This document shows positions 43,808 through 52,638 of a DNA stretch of 64,000 bases, piece by piece. This DNA is from Verrucomicrobiaceae bacterium UBA2429 (GTDB lineage: Bacteria; Verrucomicrobiota; Verrucomicrobiia; Verrucomicrobiales; Verrucomicrobiaceae), in assembly GCA_002343505.1 (NCBI GenBank), contig DDQZ01000024.1, forward strand, positions 404 through 64,403. Reading direction: 5' to 3'. Numbering within the stretch: the stretch's first letter is position 1; every line of letters begins with the position of its first letter. Made by a program: the position numbers and the translations under genes. A model generated the notes under the pieces. That model saw only the letters and a list, made by a program, of their open reading frames with translations. It was not told the DNA's origin and did no database searches.

Positions 43808-44231
43808 AGAATAAAGTGCCATCTATACATGCGCCGTGCTCCCGCGCCACCCGCTGCGCCAGCATCCGCACCGCGATGCGATGCGATGCGGCGTGGCCGC
43901 ATCCCCCAGCGCGGAGACGACGGCGTCACGGATTTCAAAAATGGGCAGCAGGTCGGGCATGAGGCGCTCAGTCCATGCGCGTGGAGGGCGGGCTTGTCAA
44001 AACGGGGGAGTGCGGAATGCAACGCTGAGTCAGTCGGAATGCAAACGGGGTCAGCCAGAACGCTATTGGGATCATTCAATTGCGGCTCCGGCTGTCGCCG
44101 GGGAATGAAGGCAAGGCGGGCTTTGAGCCTGCCGCTCATGGGGCATGTGAGACGGGGAAACCGGTGCTTTTCTGGACATCGCCCTCATTTGTGGCACACC
44201 TGATGCCCTCATCCGACCGCCCCCCTGCCAG
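43808..44231. other. Right flank of the island, no intact gene
   Basis: Contains the right hrpB remnant (43838-44002) and then about 230 bases with no supported gene before the hydroxylase start. I see no insertion sequence or tRNA here. Confidence 0.5.
43838..44002 (-). pseudogene. hrpB 5'-end remnant, right flank of the island
   Basis: Made of two pieces: 43838-43880 matches 37686-37728 and 43890-44002 matches 37844-37956 (one mismatch). The intervening 115 bases of hrpB, with the Walker A motif, are replaced by a GATGC slippage-like tract. It cannot be functional. Confidence 0.8.
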
Positions 44232-45068
44232 ATGGAACTTTTCCGCGAACAGACTCTCCTGCTGATCAGCACACCGCTGATCCTCGCCGCCATTCTGCTG
44301 GAGATTTTCGTCACCCACTTCCGCGGCCTGCGCGCCTACACCTGGCGCGAGACGCTGACCAATGTCTATCTGGCATCCCTCAACGGCGGGCTGGACCTGC
44401 TGCTGCGCGGAGTGCTCGTGCTGCCCGTGCTGGCTTGGTGCCACAGTCAAAGCGCTTTTGAGTGGCAGCGCGGCTGGATATACTGGCTGGCTTTGTTCGT
44501 ACTGGAGGACCTGGCCTATTACGCGCTGCACTACGCGGACCACCACTGCCGGCTTTTTTGGGCGGTGCATGTCACGCACCACTCCTCAGAGGAGTTTAAT
44601 CTCAGCACCGGCTTCCGTTCCTCGGTCTTCCAGCCGGTCTATCGCACGCTTTACTTCGCGCCGCTGGCGCTTCTCGGCTTCCAGCCGCTGGACATCCTGC
44701 TCATGTATGCCGCCACGCAGATTTACGGAAGCCTGATCCACACCGAAAGGATCGGCAGACTGGGCTGGCTGGAGCATGTGCTGGTGACGCCCAGCCACCA
44801 CCGCGTCCACCACGCCCGCAACGGCCCTTATCTCGACAAAAACATGGGCATGTGCCTCATCCTCTGGGACAAGATCTTTGGCACATTCCAGGAGGAGCTG
44901 CCTCAGGAAAAGCCGCTCTACGGCCTGACCAAAAGGCTCGAAAACCGCGGCCCTGTGAATATTGTCTTCCACGAGTGGCGGGACATCTGGCGCGATCTGA
45001 AAACCAGCCCCCTGCCCTGGCGCCGGCGCATCGGCCACCTGCTGCGCGGCCCCGGCTGGCGGCCTTGA
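44232..45068 (+). CDS. Fatty-acid hydroxylase/sterol desaturase family protein
   Basis: 278 residues with four to five membrane helices. The di-iron His clusters of the family are present: HYADHHC (about 97-103), HVTHHSSEEFN (about 113-123), and HHRVHHARN (about 195-203), with an isolated His in LIHTERIG. Such enzymes hydroxylate or desaturate lipids in the membrane. The neighbouring phosphate-stress genes suggest a lipid role, but no shared promoter is visible. Confidence 0.8.
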   Translation: MELFREQTLLLISTPLILAAILLEIFVTHFRGLRAYTWRETLTNVYLASLNGGLDLLLRGVLVLPVLAWCHSQSAFEWQRGWIYWLALFVLEDLAYYALHYADHHCRLFWAVHVTHHSSEEFNLSTGFRSSVFQPVYRTLYFAPLALLGFQPLDILLMYAATQIYGSLIHTERIGRLGWLEHVLVTPSHHRVHHARNGPYLDKNMGMCLILWDKIFGTFQEELPQEKPLYGLTKRLENRGPVNIVFHEWRDIWRDLKTSPLPWRRRIGHLLRGPGWRP

Positions 45069-45112
45069 GCAGAACTTCCTTTTTTTCCCAATCTGGCCAG
45101 GCGGCGGAGGAA

Positions 45113-46366
45113 TCATGCGGCGGCGGCGTGGAGCGGCACTTTCATGGTGAAGGCGGTCTCGATGCCTGGAGTGCTCTCCAACTCGATGATGCCGCCATGC
45201 GCCTCTACGGTGCGGCGGACGATGCTGAGGCCAAGGCCGGTGCCCTTGATCTCCGGGGAGTGATGCTTGTGGCCGCGGTAGAAGCGCTTGAAAACGAAGG
45301 GCAGGTCGTGCGCGGGGATGCCGATGCCGTTGTCGGTGACTTTGAGCGTGCAGTGACCGTCGCTCCATTTGCCCTGGACTCGGATGTGAAGGCCGGGGTT
45401 GGGATTCTCTTTGAGGGAGTTTTCAAGGAGGTTGGTGAAGACCTGGTCCCAGTAAAAGCGGTCGCCATGAAGGGTGCCGCCGTCAGGGGGGAAGTCGAGC
45501 TCGATGCGCGTGCCGCCGCGGCCTTCGATCATGGGGGCGAGATGGTCGAGGGCGTCCTGGACGCAGGCGCGGACGTTGAATGGCTCGATGTTGAGGGCGG
45601 CGGGGCCGTTTTCCAGGCGGGAGATGGTGAGCATGTCCTCGATGATGCGCAGAATGCGCTTGCCGTGCCTTTCCATGACGGAAAGGCAGCGGGCGCGTCC
45701 GGCCTCGTCCTTGACGACACCGCTCTGCATGGACTCGATGTAGCCGTTGATGAGGGTGAGGGGGGTGCGCAGCTCGTGGGAGGCGTTGGCGACGAAGTCC
45801 TTGCGTATCTGCTCGGTCATCGTCTGCTCGGTGATATCGTAGATCATGAGCCAGGCGCCGCGCTCGGCCTTGGCGGGCAGGGGAGCGGCCTCGACGAGGT
45901 AGTGGCGGACGCTGACGGCACCGACGCTGGAGATGCTCTGGTGCTCGATCTCTTTGACGCGGCGTTTTTCCCCGGCCAGGGCCTCGCCGACGAGGGCGCT
46001 GATCTGGTGGTCGCCCAGCTCCTCAAGCAGGGTGCGGCCGCGGCGGATGGAGCTTTTGTGCATGAGGTGGCCGAGGCTGCGGTTGCAGAATTTCACGCGC
46101 TGGTGGTCGTCCACGATGGCGACGCCCTGGCGGATTTCATTGAGCAGGGACTCGAAGAGGCGGCGGAGGTACTCCTCTCTGGCCAGGGCGGACTCGGCCT
46201 CGATAAGGCCGGTGAAGCGTGCGGCGAGCCTGCCGGCCTCAAAAGTTTCCAGCCCGGCTGCGCGGGTGACTTCCATGACGCTGCGCCTCCAGCTTTTTTC
46301 ACGCCACCATGCCCAGAGGACCGCACCGAGGAGCGCGAGGAGGAGCAGGGTGGCGGGTTCTGGCAT
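45113..46366 (-). CDS. phoR: PhoR-type sensor histidine kinase
   Basis: 417 residues. One N-terminal membrane helix (TLLLLALLGAVLWAWW), a PAS domain (about 70-185: GVAIVDDHQRVKFCNRSL), the HisKA dimerisation domain with ASHELRTPLTLI (His near 201), and HATPase motifs NLLENSLKENPN, DNGIGIP, FKRFYRG, GTGLGLSIV. This is the PhoR layout. It lies 83 bases after phoB in the same direction and should phosphorylate it when phosphate is scarce. Confidence 0.85.
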   Translation of the reverse strand: MPEPATLLLLALLGAVLWAWWREKSWRRSVMEVTRAAGLETFEAGRLAARFTGLIEAESALAREEYLRRLFESLLNEIRQGVAIVDDHQRVKFCNRSLGHLMHKSSIRRGRTLLEELGDHQISALVGEALAGEKRRVKEIEHQSISSVGAVSVRHYLVEAAPLPAKAERGAWLMIYDITEQTMTEQIRKDFVANASHELRTPLTLINGYIESMQSGVVKDEAGRARCLSVMERHGKRILRIIEDMLTISRLENGPAALNIEPFNVRACVQDALDHLAPMIEGRGGTRIELDFPPDGGTLHGDRFYWDQVFTNLLENSLKENPNPGLHIRVQGKWSDGHCTLKVTDNGIGIPAHDLPFVFKRFYRGHKHHSPEIKGTGLGLSIVRRTVEAHGGIIELESTPGIETAFTMKVPLHAAAA

Positions 46367-46449
46367 GGGCGGTGCTGGCCGTGGAAAGTCTGGCCGCCGG
46401 CGCTTTTTTCAAGGCGGGATGATCCGCGCGGCGGCGCGTTTTTTCACCT

Positions 46450-47160
46450 TCATGCACGGACGTTGGCCGCCTCCTGTGCGGACGGATCAGCCAGGAACTG
46501 GTAACCGGTGCCGCGGACGGTGATGATGTGGCGGCCGGCGTCGCCGAGTTTTTCGCGCAGGCGCTTGATGTGGGTGTCGAGCGTGCGGGTGGCCACATCG
46601 TCGGAGTAGCCCCAGACCTCGCGCAAAAGCTCGGCGCGGGTGTGGACGGCGGTGTCGTTTTCCATGAGCACGGCCAGGAGCTTGAACTCGGTGGTGGTGA
46701 GGTCCACGGGCTGGTCGTTGTGGAAGCACTTCATGTTCTTGCGGTCGAGCAGGAAGGGGCCGGTGCGGACCTCGGAGCTGTGGGTGACTTTTTTGGTGCG
46801 GCGCAGGATGGCGGTGATGCGCAGGGCGAGCTCGCGCGGGGAGAAGGGCTTGGTGAGATAGTCGTCGGCGCCGAGTTCGAGGCCGTTGATTTTGTCGGTG
46901 ACCTGGGCCCGGGCGGTGAGCATGATGACGGGCACGCCGCGGGTGCGGCTGTCGGCTCGGAGGCGCTTGAAGACGGACATGCCGTCCTGGCCGGGGAGCA
47001 TGAGGTCGAGCACGACGAGGTCGGGCTCGTGCTCGATGACGGCGTTGAGGACCTGAAGGCCGTTGGTGATGCAGACGCACTCATGGCCTTCGCGCATGAG
47101 GTGAAGGGTGATCAGCTCCGAAATGTCGGGTTCGTCATCTACGACCAGGATTTTGCTCAT
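46450..47160 (-). CDS. phoB: PhoB-type response regulator (OmpR family)
   Basis: 236 residues. Receiver 1-120 has acidic pair D8/D9, phospho-acceptor Asp in VLDLMLPGQDG, Thr in MLTARA, Lys in YLTKPF. The winged-helix DNA-binding domain (about 130-230) has LTTTEFKLLAVLMEN and RTLDTHIKRLREKLG. Together with phoR, phoU and the Pho-type box 101 bases upstream, PhoB is the best name. The box upstream suggests autoregulation. Confidence 0.87.
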   Translation of the reverse strand: MSKILVVDDEPDISELITLHLMREGHECVCITNGLQVLNAVIEHEPDLVVLDLMLPGQDGMSVFKRLRADSRTRGVPVIMLTARAQVTDKINGLELGADDYLTKPFSPRELALRITAILRRTKKVTHSSEVRTGPFLLDRKNMKCFHNDQPVDLTTTEFKLLAVLMENDTAVHTRAELLREVWGYSDDVATRTLDTHIKRLREKLGDAGRHIITVRGTGYQFLADPSAQEAANVRA

Positions 47161-47260
47161 AAGGACGCTCCGAGTACACTGGCGGCGGGGCTGTCAACAA
47201 ACATAAATTGGTGACGACTCCGACACATGCTACCCTGAAACCAGCGCCGGGAAAGCGTGT

Positions 47261-47278
47261 CGTGACACATTCGTCACA
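47261..47278. promoter_or_regulatory. Pho-type box in the phoB/glycosyltransferase divergent region
   Basis: On the minus strand TGTGACG (47278-47272) and TGTCACG (47267-47261) are 11 bases apart. On the plus strand the same bases give CGTGACA and CGTCACA at the same period, so the site can face both ways. It ends 57 bases before the glycosyltransferase start; the matching box at 33606-33623 is 58 bases before the porin start. Confidence 0.6.
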
Positions 47279-47334
47279 ATGCGGAGCTTTGTCGGGGCGT
47301 GTTTCTGCTCTCTGTAACTCATTCCGCGCCCGCC

Positions 47335-48474
47335 ATGAGGCTCCTGCTCATCACCGACACCTACCCGCCAGACATCAACGGGGTGGCGCGCACTCTCTCC
47401 ACCCTGGCGCGCGGGCTCGCGGCGCGCGGGCATGTGGTGGAGGTGGTGACGACGCTGGCGGAGGAGCCTGGCGCGGCGTCCGGGTCTCCCGGCCGGCATG
47501 TGATGGCGTCCATGCCGCTGCCGGGTTATCCGGGGCTGCGCATCGGCTTCGCGACGACATGGCAGATGCAGGCGCTTTTTGCCAGCTTCATGCCGGACGC
47601 GCTGTATGTGGCCACGGAGACGCCGCTGGGCATCGCCAGCATCCGCGCGGCGAGGAAGCTGGGCATCCCGGTGGTGTCAGGCTTCCACACGAACTTCCAG
47701 ACCTACCTCGAGGACTACGCGCTGCCGGGGCTGGAAAGCGTGGCTCAGGGCCTGCTGCGCGCGCTGCACAACCAGACGGCGCGCACGCTGACGCCAAGCG
47801 CGGACACGGCGGAGATGCTGGAGAAGTGGGGCGTGAAAAACGTGGGCGTGCTGGGGCGCGGCGTGGACACGGAGCTTTTCCACCCCGCGCGACGCAGCGC
47901 GGACCTGCGCCGCGAGTGGGGAGCGGGGGAGGATGCGCCGGTGGCGGTGCATGTGGGGCGGGTGGCGGCGGAAAAGAATCTGGATCTGCTCATCCGCGCC
48001 TTCGCCGCCTTCCGCGAGGAGCAACCCGGCGCGCCATGCGTGGTGGTGGGGGACGGGCCGAAGCTGAAGTGGATGCAGTCGGCGCATCCAGGCATCCTCT
48101 ATGCGGGAACGCGCACGGGGGAGGACCTGGCACGGCACTACGCCAGCGCGGATGTGTTTATCTTCCCCAGCACGACGGAGACGTTTGGCAATGTGGTGCT
48201 GGAGGCGCTGGCCTCCGGGGTGCCGCCGGTGGCGTTTGACTATGCGGGGCCGCGCCAACTGGTGAAGCCTGGAGTGAATGGCTGGCTGGCACCCTTCGCT
48301 GATGATGAGGCTTTTTTGAACCAGACCCGCGCCGCGGCCCGCGCGTGGAATGCCGCGCCGATGCATGAGGCCGCGCGCGCCGCGGCGCTGGAGCTGGGCT
48401 GGCAGCGTGTCATTGAGCAGTTTGAGCAGGAACTGCTGAGCGCGCCCCCCGCCGGACCGGCTGCCAGTGCTTGA
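47335..48474 (+). CDS. GT4-family glycosyltransferase, Agt-like (probable lipid glycosyltransferase)
   Basis: 379 residues from the ATG at 47335. The N-terminal Rossmann half starts ITDTYPPDINGVARTLSTLA. The C-terminal half has HVGRVAAEKNLDLLIRAF, VVVGDGPKLKWM and the acceptor/donor motif STTETFGNVVLEALASG. It resembles SqdX/MgtA/Agt enzymes that move sugars onto diacylglycerol. The next gene is PlcP-like and the next PhoU, the order expected for phosphate-stress membrane lipid remodelling. The sugar donor cannot be determined. Confidence 0.75.
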   Translation: MRLLLITDTYPPDINGVARTLSTLARGLAARGHVVEVVTTLAEEPGAASGSPGRHVMASMPLPGYPGLRIGFATTWQMQALFASFMPDALYVATETPLGIASIRAARKLGIPVVSGFHTNFQTYLEDYALPGLESVAQGLLRALHNQTARTLTPSADTAEMLEKWGVKNVGVLGRGVDTELFHPARRSADLRREWGAGEDAPVAVHVGRVAAEKNLDLLIRAFAAFREEQPGAPCVVVGDGPKLKWMQSAHPGILYAGTRTGEDLARHYASADVFIFPSTTETFGNVVLEALASGVPPVAFDYAGPRQLVKPGVNGWLAPFADDEAFLNQTRAAARAWNAAPMHEAARAAALELGWQRVIEQFEQELLSAPPAGPAASA

Positions 48475-48508
48475 CGCGCATGATTTTCACCACCCTTTGA
48501 CCGCCATC

Positions 48509-49384
48509 ATGTCCGAAGAACTCGAAGACGAAAACGGCCACGGGCCGGACACGAAGAAAACCAAGCTGCGCGCGCGCACGGTCTTCATCTCGGACGTGCA
48601 TCTTGGCATGCCCGACTGCAAAGCGGCGCAGGTCTCGCATTTCATCCGCAACACTCGCTGCGACAAGCTGGTGCTCAACGGCGACATCATTGATGTGTGG
48701 CACCTGCGCCGGCTCGGCGGGTGGAACAAAAGCCACACGCACTTCATCCGCACCGTCCTGCGCAAGATGGAGAAGGAGAACACGCAGATCATCTACCTGC
48801 GCGGCAACCACGACGACCTCCTGGACCGCTTCATCCCCATCTCGCTCGACAACTTCCTCATCACCGACGAGCACATCCACAAAACTTCCGGCGGCGACTA
48901 TCTCGTGGTCCACGGCGACGGCTTCGACCATGTGACCACGAACCACCCCTGGATCGCGAAGCTGGGCGGCATCGGCTACAACATCCTCCTGCGCGTCAAC
49001 AGGCTGTTCAACTGGTGGCGGCGGGTGCGCGGCAAGGAGAGCTTTTCCCTCAGCCGCTGGGTGAAGCTGAAGGTGAAGTCGGCGGTGAGCTTCGTCGGCC
49101 GCTATGAGGAGCAGCTCCAGGAGCTGGCCAGGGCCAAAGGCTGCAAAGGCATCATCTGCGGCCACATCCACAGCCCCGCGAACAAGATCATCGGCGACAC
49201 CCATTATCTGAATTCCGGCGACTGGGTGGAGTCGCTCACCGCCATCATCGAGCATGACAGCGGCGAGTTCGAAGTCATCACCTACGACCAGTTCTGCGAG
49301 CGCACCAGCCGCGAGCCGAAAGGCGGCGCCGACGTGGCCGTCGTCGCCGGCCAGGCGGACGGCAAAGCCCCGCCACCCATGTGA
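48509..49384 (+). CDS. Metallophosphoesterase, PlcP-like phospholipase C (LpxH superfamily)
   Basis: 291 residues from the ATG at 48509. Calcineurin-type motifs in order: FISDVHLG, LNGDIIDVW, LRGNHDD, HGDGFD, CGHIHSP, YLNSGDWVES. The middle segment SRWVKLKVKSAVSFVG is typical of PlcP, the COG2908 enzyme that removes phosphate head groups from phospholipids under phosphate limitation in alphaproteobacteria, and less so of LpxH, which lacks this block. PlcP supplies diacylglycerol to a neighbouring glycosyltransferase. LpxH-type hydrolysis remains an alternative. Confidence 0.72.
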   Translation: MSEELEDENGHGPDTKKTKLRARTVFISDVHLGMPDCKAAQVSHFIRNTRCDKLVLNGDIIDVWHLRRLGGWNKSHTHFIRTVLRKMEKENTQIIYLRGNHDDLLDRFIPISLDNFLITDEHIHKTSGGDYLVVHGDGFDHVTTNHPWIAKLGGIGYNILLRVNRLFNWWRRVRGKESFSLSRWVKLKVKSAVSFVGRYEEQLQELARAKGCKGIICGHIHSPANKIIGDTHYLNSGDWVESLTAIIEHDSGEFEVITYDQFCERTSREPKGGADVAVVAGQADGKAPPPM

Positions 49385-49389
49385 CCCCC

Positions 49390-50091
49390 ATGCAAGACCA
49401 CATCCTGTCCAGTTTTGACCAAGACCTTGGAAGCCTGCGCGAGCAGGTGCTCATCATGGCCAGCAGCGCGCGCAAAAACCTGGCCTGCGCCATGCGCGGC
49501 CTGATGGAGCGCGACACCGACCTGTGCAACGCGGCCATCGCCGCCGACCAGGATGTCAACGAGCTGGAGAAGAGCATTGACCGCCTGGGCATGCAGATCC
49601 TGCTGAAATTCCAGCCCACCGCGCAAGACCTGCGCCAGGTCATGGGCACCATCCGCATCGCCAACAACCTGGAGCGCATCTCGGACCAGGCGGGCAGCAT
49701 CGCCAAGCGCGCGCGCGCCATCAACCTGCTGCCGGAAATGCCCGAGATCAGTCTCATCCAGCCCGTGTATCACCTCTGCGCGCGCAATCTGGAGGCCGGC
49801 CTCCAGGCGTTCATTGACGGGGATGTCGAGTCCGCGGCTCTCATCCGCCAGAAGGACAAGGAGCTGGACGCGGCGGAAAAGAACCTGGATCGCGCGCTCA
49901 TCCAGGTCATGGAGGCGCGCCATTCGCCGATCGAGGGTTACCTGCACCTCATCTTCATCGCGCGCTTTCTGGAGCGCATCGGCGACCACTGCAAAAACAT
50001 CTGCGAGGACACCATTTTCATCGAGAAAGCGGAGGATGTGCGCTTTGACAAGACGAAGCGCGCCGAGACCGCCGCTCCCGCGTCGTGGTGA
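49390..50091 (+). CDS. phoU: Phosphate regulator PhoU
   Basis: 233 residues from the ATG at 49390; a GTG at 49381 overlapping the upstream stop would add three. Two PhoU three-helix domains are present, with metal-binding patches ANNLERISDQAGSIA (about 90-104) and ARFLERIGDHCKNICED (about 195-211). PhoU tunes PhoR and phosphate uptake. No pst transporter genes are adjacent, so here it is associated with the lipid-remodelling genes. Confidence 0.88.
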   Translation: MQDHILSSFDQDLGSLREQVLIMASSARKNLACAMRGLMERDTDLCNAAIAADQDVNELEKSIDRLGMQILLKFQPTAQDLRQVMGTIRIANNLERISDQAGSIAKRARAINLLPEMPEISLIQPVYHLCARNLEAGLQAFIDGDVESAALIRQKDKELDAAEKNLDRALIQVMEARHSPIEGYLHLIFIARFLERIGDHCKNICEDTIFIEKAEDVRFDKTKRAETAAPASW

Positions 50092-50132
50092 CTCGAGCGC
50101 GGGCGCTCGTCAAACAAACGGGTTGCGAAGGC

Positions 50133-50162
50133 AAAAAAAACGCCGCCCTTGCGGGCGGCGGT
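50133..50162 (-). terminator. Rho-independent terminator of rplT
   Basis: Read on the minus strand: a stem of CCGCC-C/G-GGCGG type (50141-50161) with a short loop, followed by eight T (50140-50133). It lies 27 bases after the rplT stop. Confidence 0.8.
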
Positions 50163-50188
50163 TGATCCAGGAAGCCAGGGGGGATGAA

Positions 50189-50560
50189 TCAGGAGGCGGC
50201 CTTTTTCTCCAGCGCGGCCTTGGCCTGGGCGGCCAGGGCGGCGAAGGCGGACTCGTCAGTCACGGCAATGTCGGCGAGAACCTTGCGGTCAATCTCGATG
50301 CCGGCGTGCTTGAGGCCCTCCATCATGCGGCTGTAGGTGATGCCGGCGGCGCGGGCCGCGGCGTTGATGCGCTGAATCCACAGGTTGCGGAAGGTGCGCT
50401 TGCGGACCTTGCGGTCACGGTAGGCATACGTCATCGCCTTGCGGACGGCGTCCTTGGCGTAACGGAAGTGGGTGGAACGGAAGCCGCGGAATCCCTTGGC
50501 TTTGGCGAGTGTGCGCTTGCGCCGCTTGCGGCTGGCGGGTGCGTTGGTGGCTCTGGGCAT
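50189..50560 (-). CDS. rplT: 50S ribosomal protein L20
   Basis: 123 residues. The conserved start has [16 protein letters not shown], followed by [28 protein letters not shown] and the C-terminal [19 protein letters not shown]20 binds 23S rRNA early in assembly. It follows rpmI by 122 bases in the same direction. infC, often the first gene of this operon, is not upstream within the window. Confidence 0.95.
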   Translation of the reverse strand: MPRATNAPASRKRRKRTLAKAKGFRGFRSTHFRYAKDAVRKAMTYAYRDRKVRKRTFRNLWIQRINAAARAAGITYSRMMEGLKHAGIEIDRKVLADIAVTDESAFAALAAQAKAALEKKAAS

Positions 50561-50682
50561 GTGTGTGTTTCTGCGAGCAGGCTGTTGTTGGAGATTCGAT
50601 GACCGGCCTCACCTGTTCATAGACCCCGCGGGGCGGGGCCAGACCGGAGCATCGTGGCCCCCGGCGGGGGCCGTGGAGCAGG

Positions 50683-50895
50683 TCAGCGCGAGTAAGGCAT
50701 GCTCGCGAGGACGTTTGCTTTGTCCACTTCCGCCACGAGGGCGACTTTGCCGAGATTGCGTTTCCGTTTGCGGCTCTTGTTTTGCAGGATGTGGCGCTTG
50801 CCTTGTTTGCGGCGCAGCACCTTGCCCGTCGCGGTTACTTTGAACCGTTTGGAGACAGCTTTTCTCGTTTTAGACAAACCTGAGTTTTTGGACAT
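50683..50895 (-). CDS. rpmI: 50S ribosomal protein L35
   Basis: 70 residues from the ATG at 50895. It is highly basic and has KTRKAVSKRFKVTATGKVLRR and RHILQNKSRKRKRNLG, the L35 signature. It is the first gene of a two-gene ribosomal operon with rplT. Confidence 0.93.
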   Translation of the reverse strand: MSKNSGLSKTRKAVSKRFKVTATGKVLRRKQGKRHILQNKSRKRKRNLGKVALVAEVDKANVLASMPYSR

Positions 50896-51078
50896 AGGGG
50901 CGGGGACAATGCAGGCGATCCCCCCGACGGCAAGCGGTTTTTGGGCATATTCACGGCGCGTTCTCACCCTGCGCGACCGCGGACGGCAAGCGTCCGGCAA
51001 CCAGGAAAGCCCGGCACTTTCCGCAAAAAACAACTGGCAGGGCAAGGGGCGGCATGTATTCTCGGCCCCTCTCCAAGG

Positions 51079-51153
51079 GCGCGCTTAGCTCAGTGGTAGA
51101 GCACTGCCTTCACACGGCAGGTGTCGCAGGTTCGAACCCTGCAGCGCGCACCA
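51079..51153 (+). tRNA. tRNA-Val (anticodon CAC)
   Basis: A full cloverleaf can be drawn: acceptor GCGCGCT/AGCGCGC, D arm with AGCTCAGTGGTAGAGC, anticodon stem CTGCC/GGCAG with loop TTCACAC (anticodon CAC), T arm GCAGG-TTCGAAC-CCTGC, discriminator A and an encoded CCA at 51151-51153. Confidence 0.95.
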
Positions 51154-51222
51154 TTTTTCCGGCAAAAAGCCGGCCTCCACGCAGCCTTGGAAGAAGCACG
51201 CCGCGCGAGCGTTCCAGTCGCC

Positions 51223-52623
51223 ATGTCCCCCAGGTTCGCCGCGCTTCTTTTCCTGCTTCCCCTGCCCTGCTCCGCCACACCGGTCGAAAACGTGCTCTTC
51301 ATCGTCTCCGACGACCTGCGCGCCAGCGTGGCCGGCTGCTACGGCGACGCCGTGTGCGCGACGCCGACCATGGACCGCCTGGCGGCGCGCGGCGTGGTCT
51401 TTGAGCGCGCCTACTGCCAGGGCACGGTGTGCGGGCCCTCGCGCGCTTCCTTCATGCGCGGGCGTTACTATGGCGGGCCGGGTGTCACGCTGGGGGAGCA
51501 TTTCATCGCCCAGGGGCGGACGACGGCGCGGGTGGGTAAGATCTTCCACATGCGCGTGCCGGGTGACATCATCGCCGGCACGGATGGCGAGGATGTGCCC
51601 GCGTGCTGGTCGGAGCGGCACAATGCCCAAGGCATGGAGGCGCACACGCCGGGTGACTACGCCTGCCTGAACTTGAACATCTTCACCACCGAACTCGAAG
51701 GCCGCCAGTCCACGGGTGATCCGCACCGGCCCTTCGTCACCGTCAGCTATGAGGGGGACGGCTCCGACCAGCCGGATGCAAAGGCGGCGGCGAAGTCCGT
51801 GGAGCTGCTGCGCAAGTTCAGCGCGGAGAAGAAGCCCTTCCTGCTCGCCACGGGTTTCGTGCGCCCGCATTACCCCATGGTGGCGCCGCGTCCGTATTTC
51901 GACCGCTACCCGCACGCGAAAATCGAGCTGCCTCATGTGCCGGAGAAGGATCTCGACGACATCCCGCCGTCCGGCATCTCCAGCTCGAACTCGGAGAAAA
52001 ACGGCCTGGCCAAATATTCGGACAACCAGCGCCGCATGTGGTCCGGCTATTATGCGGCGGTGACTTTCATGGACGCGCAGCTCGGGCGCATCCTCGACGA
52101 GGTGGACCGCCTCGGCCTGGCGGAGAGCACGGCCATCGTCTTCACCAGCGACCACGGCTACCACCTGGGCGACCACACCTTCTGGCAAAAGGCCAACCTG
52201 CACGAGCAGGTCACGCGCGTGCCGCTCATCATCGCCGCGCCGGGCGTGCGGCCGGGCAGGAGCCGCTCCCTCGCGCAGTTGGTGGACATTTTCCCCACGC
52301 TCTGCGAGCTGACCGGCGCGCCCGTGCCGGAGGGTGTGCAGGGGAAAAGCCTCGTGCCGGTGCTGCATGACACGACGGCGCGCGTCCACGAGGCCGCCTT
52401 CTCGTATGACAAAGGCCACCACGCTTTGCGCTCCGAGCGCTGGGCCTACATGCACTACACGGACGGCTCCGAGGAGCTGTATGACATGGAGCAGGACCCC
52501 GGCCAGTTCACCAACCTCGCCGGGCAGGCGGGCGTGAGCGCGGTGGTCAAGAAATTCCGCGGACAATTGCAGGCGTATGCGCCGCCTTCAGCCGGACCGA
52601 AACGCAAGAAGAAGCAAAAGTAA
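51223..52623 (+). CDS. Secreted sulfatase, iduronate-2-sulfatase-like
   Basis: 466 residues from the ATG at 51223 with a signal peptide (FAALLFLLPLPCSA). The metal-binding Asp pair is in VLFIVSDDLR. The formylglycine site is C70-G-P-S-R followed by GRYY. Further metal/sulfate residues are in FTSDHGYHLGDHTFWQKANLHEQ. The C-terminal LYDMEQDPGQFTNLA is typical of type I sulfatases from Planctomycetota and Verrucomicrobiota. It likely desulfates a polysaccharide outside the cytoplasm. The next sulfatase starts 16 bases later. Confidence 0.85.
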   Translation: MSPRFAALLFLLPLPCSATPVENVLFIVSDDLRASVAGCYGDAVCATPTMDRLAARGVVFERAYCQGTVCGPSRASFMRGRYYGGPGVTLGEHFIAQGRTTARVGKIFHMRVPGDIIAGTDGEDVPACWSERHNAQGMEAHTPGDYACLNLNIFTTELEGRQSTGDPHRPFVTVSYEGDGSDQPDAKAAAKSVELLRKFSAEKKPFLLATGFVRPHYPMVAPRPYFDRYPHAKIELPHVPEKDLDDIPPSGISSSNSEKNGLAKYSDNQRRMWSGYYAAVTFMDAQLGRILDEVDRLGLAESTAIVFTSDHGYHLGDHTFWQKANLHEQVTRVPLIIAAPGVRPGRSRSLAQLVDIFPTLCELTGAPVPEGVQGKSLVPVLHDTTARVHEAAFSYDKGHHALRSERWAYMHYTDGSEELYDMEQDPGQFTNLAGQAGVSAVVKKFRGQLQAYAPPSAGPKRKKKQK

Positions 52624-52638
52624 CGCCGTTACCAAGCG

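Noticed and set aside
37957..44231. Transposon, integrase or CRISPR array at the island edges
   Set aside because: No recombinase gene, terminal inverted repeats or regularly spaced repeats are visible; only hrpB fragments mark the edges.
51160..51175. CCGGC-AAAAA-GCCGG hairpin after the tRNA as a terminator
   Set aside because: No T-run follows on the plus strand, so a terminator is not supported.
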